64,000 nucleotides of DNA from positions 1 through 64,000 of the forward strand of contig NZ_JAASQK010000004.1 in the NCBI RefSeq assembly GCF_011762195.1. The letters run 5' to 3'. A program made the position numbers and the translations under genes. The stretch comes from Sphingomonas oligoaromativorans. GTDB taxonomy: Bacteria; Pseudomonadota; Alphaproteobacteria; Sphingomonadales; Sphingomonadaceae. This document shows, one piece after another, positions 49,799 to 58,715 of the stretch (position 1 is its first letter; each line of letters starts with the position of its first letter). The notes beneath the pieces were generated by a model. That model was not told the DNA's origin. It ran no database searches and saw only the letters and a program-made list of their open reading frames with translations.

Positions 49799-50713
49799 AT
49801 GAATCGAGCGATGTGGGCGATGCTGGGCGCCACGATGATGGCCGGCGCGGTGCAGGCGGCGGAGCGGCCGGCGATCACCGGCATCTCGCACATCGCGGTC
49901 TATTCCGCCGATGCCGCGGCGACGGAGCAGTTCTACAAGGACAGACTGGGCGCGGAGAAACTGCCCGACCCGGAAGATGCGCGCGGCGTCCGCTATCGCT
50001 TCAGCGCGCAGCAATTCGTCGAGGTGCTGCCGCTTCCCGCCGGGCAGGGCATCAGCCGGCTGGCCCATATCGCCTTCTCGACCAGCGACGCGGCGAAGTT
50101 GCGCACCTATCTGACGGCGCATCGCGTGAAGGACGTTTCCACGGTGCAGAAGGGCGCCGATGGCAGCCTGTGGTTCTCGGCACGAGACCCGGAAGGCAAT
50201 GAGGTCCAGTTCGTCCAGTCCTCCAATACTGACGACCGTCCGTCCGCGGGGGCGATCAGCGGACGGATGATCCATATGGGCCTCCTGGTGCATAACCGCG
50301 CCGTGGAAGATGGCTTCTATCGCGATCTGCTCGGCTTCCGGCCCTATTGGTACGGGTCGATGAAGGAAGGCACCACGGACTGGGTGTCCCAGCAGGTGCC
50401 GGACGGGCATGACTGGCTGGAATATATGATGGTCGGCGACGGCAGCACCACGCCGCTTTCCAAGGTTGATGGTCGTGAACTGGGCGTGCTCAATCATTTC
50501 TCGCTGGGCGTCCCCAATATGGAGGCGGCGGTGACGACGCTGATCGCCGGGGATCGGCTGAGTCCTCGCCATGACGGGCCGCAAATGGGCCGCGACGGCA
50601 AATGGCAGGCCAATCTCTACGATCCCGACGGCACGCGCGTGGAACTGATGGAGTTCCAGCCCGTGACCAAGCCCTGCTGCTCGGCCTTCACCGCCGACAG
50701 CCCCACACACTGA
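49799..50713 (+). CDS. Exported VOC family protein
   Basis: A 304-residue protein with a signal peptide (MNRAMWAMLGATMMAGAVQA, cleavage near AQAAERP) and two vicinal-oxygen-chelate domains. The first has ITGISHIAVYSADAAATEQF, and the second has IHMGLLVHNRAVEDGFYRDL. Paired beta-alpha-beta-beta-beta modules form one metal-binding barrel in glyoxalase-like and dioxygenase enzymes. Periplasmic export is unusual for the superfamily. The substrate is unknown. Confidence 0.85.
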   Translation: MNRAMWAMLGATMMAGAVQAAERPAITGISHIAVYSADAAATEQFYKDRLGAEKLPDPEDARGVRYRFSAQQFVEVLPLPAGQGISRLAHIAFSTSDAAKLRTYLTAHRVKDVSTVQKGADGSLWFSARDPEGNEVQFVQSSNTDDRPSAGAISGRMIHMGLLVHNRAVEDGFYRDLLGFRPYWYGSMKEGTTDWVSQQVPDGHDWLEYMMVGDGSTTPLSKVDGRELGVLNHFSLGVPNMEAAVTTLIAGDRLSPRHDGPQMGRDGKWQANLYDPDGTRVELMEFQPVTKPCCSAFTADSPTH

Positions 50714-50729
50714 CGGCGCGGTCGTTCCG

Positions 50730-51506
50730 CTAGGGCCGGTAACGGCTCGGCGGAACGCCCAGCATGCGCTTGAACATCGTCGAGAAATTCGCCGGGCCGT
50801 CATAGCCGAGATCGAGCGCGATCGAGGTGATCGCCTCGCCTGCAGCCAGCCTGGGCAGCGCGACGGATACGCAGGCCTGTTGCCGCCATTCGGCGAAGCT
50901 CATGCCCGTCTCCCGCCGGAACAATCGCGTGAAGCTGCGCCGGTTGAGGGCGAGTGCGGAAGCCCATTGGTCGATGGCGGCGGTGGCGCTGGGGCGCTCC
51001 AGAAAGGCATGGCAGAGCGCGGCGAGCGCGGGCTGTCGCGGGAAGGGGACGGCGATCGGTATTCGTGGCGCGGAGCGGATCTCGGCGACGAGGAGCCGCA
51101 TCACCAGCCCGTCACGGCCCTGTTCGTCATATTCGGTCGGGATTTCCGCCGCGGCGACGAGCAACTGGCGCAACAGGGCGGTGACGCCGACGACCCGGCA
51201 GGAGCCCGGAAAGACCTCATAGGCCGCAGGCTCGATCAGCACGCTGCGGGTCTGCACCGCGCCAACCATGCGGACGGAGTGCGGCGTTCCCGGCGGTATC
51301 CACACTGCCCGTTCGGGCGGCGTCACCCAACTTCCCTCCGGCGTGCTGACGGCGATCACACCGGAGGCCGCGTAGAGGAACTGGCCCCGCCGATGGCGGT
51401 GCTCGGCAAGTTCGAAGGAGGCGGGGAACGCGTTGCCGATGCCGACGACCGGCCTCGGCACATCCTCATGATCCTGAGAACGACGCGGTTCCATGGATTG
51501 TCCCAT
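50730..51506 (-). CDS. AraC family transcriptional regulator
   Basis: A 258-residue AraC-type regulator. The N-terminal cupin (about 25-110) has HRHRRGQFLYAASGVIAVST and WIPPGTPHSVRMVG. The C-terminal two helix-turn-helix units have ALNRRSFTRLFRRETGMSFA and the AIALDLGYDGPANFSTMFKR motif. It is divergent from an MFS transporter and probably controls it. Starts at 51494 and 51527 are alternatives. Confidence 0.9.
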   Translation of the reverse strand: MGQSMEPRRSQDHEDVPRPVVGIGNAFPASFELAEHRHRRGQFLYAASGVIAVSTPEGSWVTPPERAVWIPPGTPHSVRMVGAVQTRSVLIEPAAYEVFPGSCRVVGVTALLRQLLVAAAEIPTEYDEQGRDGLVMRLLVAEIRSAPRIPIAVPFPRQPALAALCHAFLERPSATAAIDQWASALALNRRSFTRLFRRETGMSFAEWRQQACVSVALPRLAAGEAITSIALDLGYDGPANFSTMFKRMLGVPPSRYRP

Positions 51507-51596
51507 TCGCAAAATTGATTGACCCATATGGCGAAGCAGGCCGAACCGAAAGGGGCTATCGCGCGGCGGCACGAGGCAGCAATGGAAAGGCGCCGC

Positions 51597-52817
51597 ATGA
51601 CGACGGCAACGGCGAGAGCCGGCATGATGACGAACGGCACCGTCTTCGGCGTGATCGTGGCGATCAGCTTCTGTCATCTGCTCAACGACATGATGCAGTC
51701 GCTGCTTCCGGCCATCTACCCCGACCTCAAGGCCGAACTGGGGCTGAGCTTCGGGCAGGTCGGGTTGGTGACGCTGGCTTATCAGATCACGGCGTCGATC
51801 CTTCAGCCCATCGTCGGGCTCTATGCAGACAAGCGCCCGACGCCGATGGCTTTGCCGGGAGGCACGCTCTTTTCGCTCGCGGGGCTGACGGTGCTGTCTA
51901 GCGCGCACAGTTACGGGCTGGTGCTGATCGGCGCCTCGTTGCTCGGGGTCGGCTCCTCGGTGTTCCACCCGGAATCCTCGCGCGTCGCGCGGATGGCGGC
52001 CGGCGGGCGACACGGCCTCGCGCAGGCGCTCTTCCAGGTCGGCGGCAATGTCGGGCAGGCGCTGGGGCCGCTGGCGGCGGCGCTGGTCGTCATGCGCTGG
52101 GGGCAGTCGAGCCTCGCCTTCTTCGCGCTGCTGGCGCTGTTGTCCGGCACGGTGCTCTGGAACGTCGCGAACTGGTATCGCCATCATGGGCTGACACGGC
52201 TCAAGGTCGGCGGTCCGGCAATGACGGCGGGGGCCTTGCCCAAAGGGCGGGCCTTGCGCGGCATCCTCATCCTGCTGGCGCTGATCTTCTCGAAATATGT
52301 CTATCTCGCCAGCCTGACGAGCTATTTCACCTTCTACCTCATCCACCGCTTCGGCCTGTCGGTGGAGAATGCTCAGTTGCACCTGTTCGCCTTCCTGGCG
52401 GCGGTTGCGGTCGGGACGGTGTTGGGCGGCCCGCTCGGCGATCGCTTCGGGCGCAAATATGTCATCTGGTGCTCGATCCTCGGTGCGCTTCCCTTCACGC
52501 TGCTGCTCCCGCATGTCGGCTTGTTCTGGACGGGGCCGCTCACGGTGGCGATCGGACTGATCCTGGCGTCCGCCTTCCCCGCCATCGTGGTGTTCGCGCA
52601 GGAACTGGTGCCGGGGAAGGTGGGGATGATCTCCGGGCTCTTCTTCGGCTTCTCCTTTGGCATGGGCGGCCTCGGCGCGGCGGCGCTTGGCTGGATCGCG
52701 GATCGGACCAGCATCGAGACGGTCTATCAGCTCTGTGCTTTCCTGCCGGCGATCGGCCTCCTCACGGCCTTCCTTCCCGATGTCGAAGCCGAGAGGCGTC
52801 GGTCGTCCGTGGCGTGA
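51597..52817 (+). CDS. MFS transporter, fosmidomycin-resistance (FSR) type
   Basis: A 406-residue, 12-helix transporter. It has the FSR-type start FCHLLNDMMQSLLPAIYPDL, motif A-like GLYADKRPTP, VFHPESSRVARMAAGGRHGL and a second A-like loop GGPLGDRFGRKYV. These transporters export fosmidomycin-like and other small compounds. The divergent AraC gene is the likely regulator. The GGAAAGG before ATG 51597 favours this start over 51528. Confidence 0.88.
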   Translation: MTTATARAGMMTNGTVFGVIVAISFCHLLNDMMQSLLPAIYPDLKAELGLSFGQVGLVTLAYQITASILQPIVGLYADKRPTPMALPGGTLFSLAGLTVLSSAHSYGLVLIGASLLGVGSSVFHPESSRVARMAAGGRHGLAQALFQVGGNVGQALGPLAAALVVMRWGQSSLAFFALLALLSGTVLWNVANWYRHHGLTRLKVGGPAMTAGALPKGRALRGILILLALIFSKYVYLASLTSYFTFYLIHRFGLSVENAQLHLFAFLAAVAVGTVLGGPLGDRFGRKYVIWCSILGALPFTLLLPHVGLFWTGPLTVAIGLILASAFPAIVVFAQELVPGKVGMISGLFFGFSFGMGGLGAAALGWIADRTSIETVYQLCAFLPAIGLLTAFLPDVEAERRRSSVA

Positions 52818-52898
52818 CGTCCGTTCCTGATGGCGTGCCGGCCTGAGCAGGGCCGGCGGATTTGATTGCGAGAATGTCCCTTGTTTTCATTGCTATGG

Positions 52899-53774
52899 AT
52901 GCCCGCCACGATCGCGGCTTCGATCTTCCAGGTGGGACGCAACGCGCTCCAGCGCAGCGTGATGACGTCGGCTGGCCCATGGGGCGCGACGCTGGTGCGC
53001 TTCCTGTTCGGGCTGCCCTTCTCTCTGCTGTTCGCTGCCGTGGCGTTCATGCTCGTGCCGGATGCCCGGCCGGTGTTCGGAGGCGCCTTCTGGCTGTCCG
53101 CCACGGCGGGCGCCGCGTCGCAGGTGCTGGCGACGGCTGCGCTGCTCGTCGCCATGCACCGTTCGGGGTTCGCGGTGGGGACGGCGCTGCAACAAAGCTC
53201 CCTGCCGCTCGCGGCGATGGTCGGGCTGGTCGTCTATCATGATCGGCTGAGCGGCGTGGCCTGGCTGGGCGTTGGCATCACCAGCATCGGCCTCGCCATC
53301 CTGACATGGCCGCCGAAGCTGACGCGGACGCCGCACGCTTTTTCCGGGGCAGTTTTCGGGTTGTTGTCCGGCCTGTTCTTCGGTTTCTCGCTCAACGCCT
53401 TCCGGCATTCCGCCCTTGCGATGGAGGCGGGGCATCCGGTGTTCGCGGCCATCGTCAGCGTGTGCATCGTTCAGGCCATGCAGGCGGCCACCCTGACCCT
53501 CATTCTTCTGGTGCGCGATCCGGCGGCCTTGCGGGCCGTGCTGCGCGACTGGCGCAGCTCGCTCGGCGCCGGACTGTGCGGGGCGTGCGCGTCGTCGGGC
53601 TGGTTCGTCGCGCTGGCCCTGTCTCCGGCGGCGCCGGTCAGGGCGCTGGGCGTGATCGAGGCGCCGATCGCGGCGTTCGCGGGGCATCGATTGTTCCGCG
53701 AGACGTTGCACCTCAAGCAGATGCTGGCGGGCCTCGCGGTCATCGGCGGGATCGTGATGACGTCGCTCTGGTAG
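52899..53774 (+). CDS. EamA/DMT family transporter
   Basis: A 291-residue, 10-helix drug/metabolite exporter with two repeated halves (ATIAASIFQVGRNALQRSVM at the start; ALSPAAPVRALGVIEAPIAAFAGHRLFRE in the second EamA half). Substrates are unknown. A TTG at 52866 would add 11 residues. It is convergent with another EamA gene three bases downstream. Confidence 0.85.
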   Translation: MPATIAASIFQVGRNALQRSVMTSAGPWGATLVRFLFGLPFSLLFAAVAFMLVPDARPVFGGAFWLSATAGAASQVLATAALLVAMHRSGFAVGTALQQSSLPLAAMVGLVVYHDRLSGVAWLGVGITSIGLAILTWPPKLTRTPHAFSGAVFGLLSGLFFGFSLNAFRHSALAMEAGHPVFAAIVSVCIVQAMQAATLTLILLVRDPAALRAVLRDWRSSLGAGLCGACASSGWFVALALSPAAPVRALGVIEAPIAAFAGHRLFRETLHLKQMLAGLAVIGGIVMTSLW

Positions 53775-53777
53775 ACG

Positions 53778-54722
53778 CTATGTTCGCGCGTGCCGGCGAT
53801 GCGCCGCGACGCAGGACAGGACACTCGCCACCACCAGCCCGAACGCGCCGATCTCCAGCGGTCGCGGCAGCCGATGCTCCCACAGGAAGCCGTAGATCAA
53901 CGCGAACAGCGTCTCGAACAGGATCATCTGCCCCACCATCGTCAGCGGCAGGAGCCGGCTCATCCGGTTCCACAAGGCGTTGCCGACGATCGAGGCGAAG
54001 ACCGCCACCCCGATCGACACGCCGGCGAAGGTCAGCCACGCGGCGGTTCCGTGGCGGATGGGTTCGAGGAGGAGGGTGGCCGGCACCAGCATCACCGCCT
54101 GCGCGCCGGTGACGAGGCCGATCAGCAGGTTCCAGTCATGCGCGGACACATGGCCGAGCCGGGCGAGGCAGCGGCTGTTGCCGACCGCAAAGGCCGTCCA
54201 GGAGGCGAGCGCCCCGATCGCGCAGGCGAGGCCGATGACCGATCCGCCCGCCGGCATGGCGATGGCCTGCCAGCCGATGCAGGCCGCTCCCGCCGCGCAC
54301 AGCAGCAGCGACGGGGTCAGCGCCGGCAAGGCCACGGCGCCCCGATCGCGGCTGCCGATGATCGTGACGGCAACCGGAAGGAAGCCGATGACGAGCGAGG
54401 TCATCGCGATGCCGCCGGTCTGCACGGCCGTCGAGAGCAGGATATAGTAGAGCGTGTTGCCGGCCAGTGCGAGCCACGCCAGCGACAGCCATTCGCGCCG
54501 CGTGAGCCGGGCGAGCAGCGTGCGCCAGCGGGGCGCGACGAGCGCGGCGGACAGTATCCCATAGGCCAGATAGCGGCCGATCGCGAGTTGGAGCGGGGTG
54601 AAGTCGCGCACCAGTTCCGGCGCGAGGAAGACGAGCCCCCAGAGCGCGCCGGCTCCCACGCCGCAGGCGATGCCCTGATAAGTCCGGTGCGTGGCGGACG
54701 GGTTGGCGACGGCTATGTCCAC
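53778..54722 (-). CDS. EamA/DMT family exporter
   Basis: A 314-residue, 10-helix transporter with GALWGLVFLAPELVRDFTPL in the first EamA half and the end of the second repeat LPLTMVGQMILFETLFALIY. The GTG at 54722 with AAGGAT upstream is the likely start; the longer open frame continues into the regulator gene on the other strand. It is divergent from an Lrp regulator, typical of amino-acid exporters. Confidence 0.87.
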   Translation of the reverse strand: MDIAVANPSATHRTYQGIACGVGAGALWGLVFLAPELVRDFTPLQLAIGRYLAYGILSAALVAPRWRTLLARLTRREWLSLAWLALAGNTLYYILLSTAVQTGGIAMTSLVIGFLPVAVTIIGSRDRGAVALPALTPSLLLCAAGAACIGWQAIAMPAGGSVIGLACAIGALASWTAFAVGNSRCLARLGHVSAHDWNLLIGLVTGAQAVMLVPATLLLEPIRHGTAAWLTFAGVSIGVAVFASIVGNALWNRMSRLLPLTMVGQMILFETLFALIYGFLWEHRLPRPLEIGAFGLVVASVLSCVAAHRRHART

Positions 54723-54815
54723 GATCGATCCTTGCTGTTCGTCGCGGGGGATATCACGCCCGTTGCGAGGCTTGCGCTCTTGATCGGATGGCCGAATGCA
54801 ACAAAAACTCGGCCC

Positions 54816-55304
54816 ATGCCCCGGACGAATCTTCGCAAGACGCGCGCCCTCGACGATTTCGATCGTGCGATCCTCCGAATCCTCCAGCGAGACAACAAGA
54901 CGCCGCAACGCGCCATCGGGGAGCGCGTGAACCTGTCGGCCGCGGCCGTGCAGCGGCGCATCGCGGCGATGGAGGAAGCCGGGATCATCGAGCGCAACGT
55001 GGCCATCGTCGACGCGGCGGCGCTTCGGATGACAATCACCGCGATCGTCGAGGTGCAACTGACCGACGAGCGCCTTCCGACCGTGGACAAGGCCAGAGCG
55101 GTGTTCCTCGGTGCGCCGGAGGTGCAGCAATGCTATTATGTGACCGGCGGCATCAGCTTCGTCCTTGTGATCGTGTCGCCGGACATGGTGGCCTATGAAG
55201 CGACGATCCGCCGCCTGTTCACCCATAATGACGCGGTTGCGAGCTTCCGCAGCCTGATCGCGCTCGATCGCATCAAGACGGGCGCGGAGATCGTCATAGC
55301 CTGA
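54816..55304 (+). CDS. Lrp/AsnC family transcriptional regulator
   Basis: A 162-residue Lrp/AsnC regulator with the DNA-binding start DDFDRAILRILQRDNKTPQR and the HTH LSAAAVQRRIAAMEEAGIIE. A RAM domain (about 75-155) binds an amino acid (CYYVTGGISFVLVI). It is divergent from the EamA exporter and likely controls it in response to an amino acid. Confidence 0.92.
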   Translation: MPRTNLRKTRALDDFDRAILRILQRDNKTPQRAIGERVNLSAAAVQRRIAAMEEAGIIERNVAIVDAAALRMTITAIVEVQLTDERLPTVDKARAVFLGAPEVQQCYYVTGGISFVLVIVSPDMVAYEATIRRLFTHNDAVASFRSLIALDRIKTGAEIVIA

Positions 55305-55535
55305 CCGGCTCCCCGGAAGCCGAAGCGCGCGGCGAAGACGCCGCCGTGCGCCATTGCCGGATCAGCGCCCCGCTCCCCAATTGCGCCTGTCCGCCATCAC
55401 GCCGCTCATCGGGCGCTATGGTGTTCAGATATCATCGAATAAAATAGCGACCAGGATACGTCGACCACCACTTCCATCCTATAACGGTTGCAGGCGCCCC
55501 TCCAGATGGAGTGGAGGCCGCAGTGAGGACAGTGG

Positions 55536-55856
55536 ATGGGCGTGATGGACGATCATGTCATGCATGTGGGTCATTCGGTCACGATGCGATCCGTGGCCGA
55601 ATTTCATGCCAGCCTCTTGTCGGCGTTCGATCAGGGGCGGAGCGATATCGTGCTCGATCTGTCGGATCTTGGGGAGCTTGACTTGAGCTTCGTCCAGATC
55701 GTCGAGGCCGCTCGCAAGCAGATTGTCGGGGCGGGCCGCGACATCCGGTTGCTGCGTCCGGCCGCAGGCCCGGTCGCGGCGCTTCTTATGCGTGCGGGTT
55801 TCGACACGGACCCTGACGCTATCGATTTCTGGTTTCATGGAGACTTGTCGGCATGA
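55536..55856 (+). CDS. STAS domain protein of the chemotaxis operon
   Basis: A 106-residue STAS protein. The phospho-acceptor-like region is VLDLSDLGELDLSFVQIVEA, with Ser at the place used by SpoIIAA-type antagonists. It may link the chemotaxis kinase to another signal. GAGGACAGTGG precedes the ATG. The stop overlaps the cheY start (ATGA). It is the first gene of the chemotaxis operon. Confidence 0.85.
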   Translation: MGVMDDHVMHVGHSVTMRSVAEFHASLLSAFDQGRSDIVLDLSDLGELDLSFVQIVEAARKQIVGAGRDIRLLRPAAGPVAALLMRAGFDTDPDAIDFWFHGDLSA

Positions 55857-56221
55857 CGGCCTCGATCCTCACCGTTGACGATTCCCCCAGCCTGCGGATG
55901 GCGATCCGCATCGCGCTGACCGGCGCGGGCTATTCCGTGACCGAGGCGGGCGATGGCAGCGAGGGTCTCGAAAAGGCGCTCGCCACGCCGTTCGACATGA
56001 TCGTCACCGATCTCAACATGCCGGTGATGGACGGCCTCACCATGATCCGCGAGCTGCGCAAGGCGCCCAGCATGAGCGGTGTGCCGATCATCTTCCTCAC
56101 CACCGAATCCGATGATGCCATGAAGCAGCAGGCCAAGGCCGCCGGTGCCACCGGCTGGCTGGTGAAGCCCTTCGTCGCAGACCAGCTCGTCAAGATCGCC
56201 CGTAAAGTCCTCGGGCGATGA
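55853..56221 (+). CDS. cheY: Chemotaxis response regulator CheY
   Basis: A 122-residue single receiver domain. It has the acidic pair in TVDDSPSLR, the phospho-acceptor Asp in MIVTDLNMPVMDG, the Thr in IFLTTES and the conserved VKPF. CheY-P binds the flagellar switch. It overlaps both neighbours as ATGA. Confidence 0.93.
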   Translation: MTASILTVDDSPSLRMAIRIALTGAGYSVTEAGDGSEGLEKALATPFDMIVTDLNMPVMDGLTMIRELRKAPSMSGVPIIFLTTESDDAMKQQAKAAGATGWLVKPFVADQLVKIARKVLGR

Positions 56222-58176
56222 ACGGGCAGGATCCGGTCGCGGCCTTCCGCGTCGAGGCGGCCGAGTTGCTCGACCAGATCGAGCAGGGGCTGCTCGATCT
56301 CGGCCATCGGCTCGACGATCGCGAGCTGGTCGACGAAGTGTTCCGGGGGCTGCACACGCTCAAGGGCTCGGGCGCGATGTTCGGCTTCGACGCGCTCGCC
56401 ACCTTCACCCATCATTGCGAGAGCGCGTTCGATCGTGTCCGCAAGGGGCTGGTGCCGGCGACCGGGGAGCTGGTCGCGGTCATCCTTTTCGCCAAGGATC
56501 ATATGCGTGCGCTGATCGAAGGCGACGGCGCGGGGCTGGAAGCGGCAGGAGATACGATCCTCGCGCGGCTTCGGGCGGCGATCGAGGGCGCGGCGGGGGC
56601 GGATGTGCCCGCTCAGGCGGCCGAGGACGCGCGCGGCGGCTGGCGCATCATCTTCCGCCTGCCGCCGGACGCGATGGCGAACGGCACCAATCCGCTGATG
56701 CTGCTCGACGAGTTGCGCGAACTGGGCGAGGCGCGTGTCGTCGCGCGGACCGACGCGATCCCGCCGCTCGCCGATCTGGTGCCGACCCGGTGCCATGTCG
56801 GCTGGGAGGTGGAACTCCGCACCCAGGCGCCGAAGAGCGAGATCGAGGACGTCTTCATCTTCGTGATGGACGATATGGAGCTGACGATCGAGCCGCTCGC
56901 GTCGTCCGTCGAGCCGTCGCCGGCCCCGCAGCCGGAGTTGCCCGAGGTCGAAACCCCCACGGATGTTGCTGCCCAGCAGGGTCGCCCGACGGCGCGTTCG
57001 GGCGAGCATGTCCGGGTGCCCGCCGAGCGGCTCGATGAACTGATGGACCGGGTGGGCGAACTGGTGATCGCGCAGAGCCGGCTTTCCCAGCTTGCCAATG
57101 GCGGTGTCGATGTCGTCGCGCTGCGCTCGGTGTCGGAGGAGATCGAGCGGCTCTCCGGCGAACTGCGCGACACGATGATGGTGCTGCGCATGGTGCCGGT
57201 CGCGACGCTGTTCGGCCGGTTCCGTCGCCTCGTCCACGATCTCGCGCGCGAGACGGGCAAGGCGATCGATCTCGTCACCGAGGGCGAGAACACCGAAGTC
57301 GACAAGACAGTGGTCGAGCGGCTCGCCGACCCGCTCGTCCACCTGATCCGCAATGCCTGCGATCATGGGCTGGAGCCGCCCGAGCAGCGCTTCGCGGCGG
57401 GAAAGCCGGCGGCCGGCGTCATCCGCCTCTCCGCGCACCAGGCGGGCGGCGAGGTGGTCATCACCGTGCGCGACGACGGGCGCGGCATCGATCGCGAGCG
57501 GGTGCGCGCCAAGGCCGAGGCGCAGGGGCTCATCCAGCCCGGCCAGCCGATCGCGGATCAGGATCTGCTTCAGATGATCTTCCATCCCGGCTTCTCGACG
57601 GCGGCGCAGGTGACCAACCTGTCCGGCCGGGGCGTCGGCATGGATGTGGTCAAGCGCACCATCGAGAGCCTGCGCGGATCGATCGACGTCAGCAGCGCGT
57701 CCGGCGAGGGATCGAGCGTGGTGCTGCGCATCCCGCTGACGCTGGCGATCATTGAGGGGCTGCTCGTGCGCGTCGGGGCCGAGCGCTATGTGATCCCGCT
57801 GGCGGCCGTCGAGGAATGCCTCGAACTGTCGCTGGAGGAGGATCTGCGCTCGCGCGGCCGCAGCTTCATCACGCTGCGCGACCGGCTGGTGCCCTTCCTG
57901 CGCCTGCGCGAGATGTTCGCGACCGGCACCCGGCCGGACCCCTATCAGAAGATCGTCGTGATCGCGACCGGGGCCGAGCGCGTCGGCCTCGTCGTCGACC
58001 AGATCATCGGCAACCATCAGACGGTCATCAAGTCGATGTCGCCGCTGCACCGGGATGTCGGCACCTTCGCGGGCGGCACGATCCTCGGCGATGGCGGCGT
58101 CGCGCTGATCCTCGACGTGGCCCAGCTCGTCGCCATCGGCCAGCAGCAGGAGGAGCGGCTTCGCGCCGCCGGATAA
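56218..58176 (+). CDS. cheA: Chemotaxis histidine kinase CheA
   Basis: A 652-residue CheA. The P1 domain has the phosphorylated His in FRGLHTLKGSGAMFGFD. A linker/P2-like region follows (about 125-250). The P3 dimerisation helices start near VRVPAERLDELMDRVGELVI. The P4 ATPase has HLIRNACDHGLE, DDGRGID and GRGVGMDVVK. The C-terminal P5 CheW-like domain ends at about 640. It receives signals from MCPs through CheW and phosphorylates CheY and CheB. Confidence 0.95.
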   Translation: MNGQDPVAAFRVEAAELLDQIEQGLLDLGHRLDDRELVDEVFRGLHTLKGSGAMFGFDALATFTHHCESAFDRVRKGLVPATGELVAVILFAKDHMRALIEGDGAGLEAAGDTILARLRAAIEGAAGADVPAQAAEDARGGWRIIFRLPPDAMANGTNPLMLLDELRELGEARVVARTDAIPPLADLVPTRCHVGWEVELRTQAPKSEIEDVFIFVMDDMELTIEPLASSVEPSPAPQPELPEVETPTDVAAQQGRPTARSGEHVRVPAERLDELMDRVGELVIAQSRLSQLANGGVDVVALRSVSEEIERLSGELRDTMMVLRMVPVATLFGRFRRLVHDLARETGKAIDLVTEGENTEVDKTVVERLADPLVHLIRNACDHGLEPPEQRFAAGKPAAGVIRLSAHQAGGEVVITVRDDGRGIDRERVRAKAEAQGLIQPGQPIADQDLLQMIFHPGFSTAAQVTNLSGRGVGMDVVKRTIESLRGSIDVSSASGEGSSVVLRIPLTLAIIEGLLVRVGAERYVIPLAAVEECLELSLEEDLRSRGRSFITLRDRLVPFLRLREMFATGTRPDPYQKIVVIATGAERVGLVVDQIIGNHQTVIKSMSPLHRDVGTFAGGTILGDGGVALILDVAQLVAIGQQQEERLRAAG

Positions 58177-58179
58177 GCC

Positions 58180-58698
58180 ATGCATGAACCGACCCCCATC
58201 CTCTGGGATGCGAGCGGCCAGCTCGCGGTGCTGACCTTCGATCTCGATCGGGAGACGTTCGCGATCGAGGCGGTGCTCGTCCGCGAGATTCTCGATCTCC
58301 TGCCGGAAACGGCGGTGCCGGGCGCGTCGCCGCTGGTCGGCAGTGTGGTCAATTTCCGGGGCCGGATCATCCCGATCGCGGACCTGCGCCTCGCCTTCGG
58401 GATGCCGCGCGCGGAGGCGACCGTCGACAGCCGCATCATCGTGATCGAGATCGAGCATGGTGACGAGGCGATCCAGATCGGCGTGCGCACCGACAAGGTG
58501 CATGAGGTTACGTCCCTCGATCGGGCAGCCAGCGAGGAGCCGCCCGCCGTGGGTATGCGCTGGCGCCGTGATTTCGTCCGGGCGTTGGTCCGCCGGAGTG
58601 ACGGCGTGATCGTGTTGCCGGACCTGCCTTCCATCTTCCGATCGCTTTGCGGCGGCGACGGCGATCCTGCCGTCGGCGCCGCGTCCCTGGTGCCCTGA
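58180..58698 (+). CDS. cheW: Chemotaxis adaptor CheW (first copy)
   Basis: A 172-residue CheW. It has [40 protein letters not shown] and the closing [12 protein letters not shown] region. It couples receptors to CheA. It follows cheA by three bases. A second, different CheW is encoded downstream. Confidence 0.92.
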   Translation: MHEPTPILWDASGQLAVLTFDLDRETFAIEAVLVREILDLLPETAVPGASPLVGSVVNFRGRIIPIADLRLAFGMPRAEATVDSRIIVIEIEHGDEAIQIGVRTDKVHEVTSLDRAASEEPPAVGMRWRRDFVRALVRRSDGVIVLPDLPSIFRSLCGGDGDPAVGAASLVP

Positions 58699-58715
58699 AC
58701 TTCCGAGAGGTAATC

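Noticed and set aside
56000-58500. Very long minus-strand frame opposite cheA
   Set aside because: It is an artefact of high GC codon use in cheA. It is His/Arg/Asp-rich with no domain.
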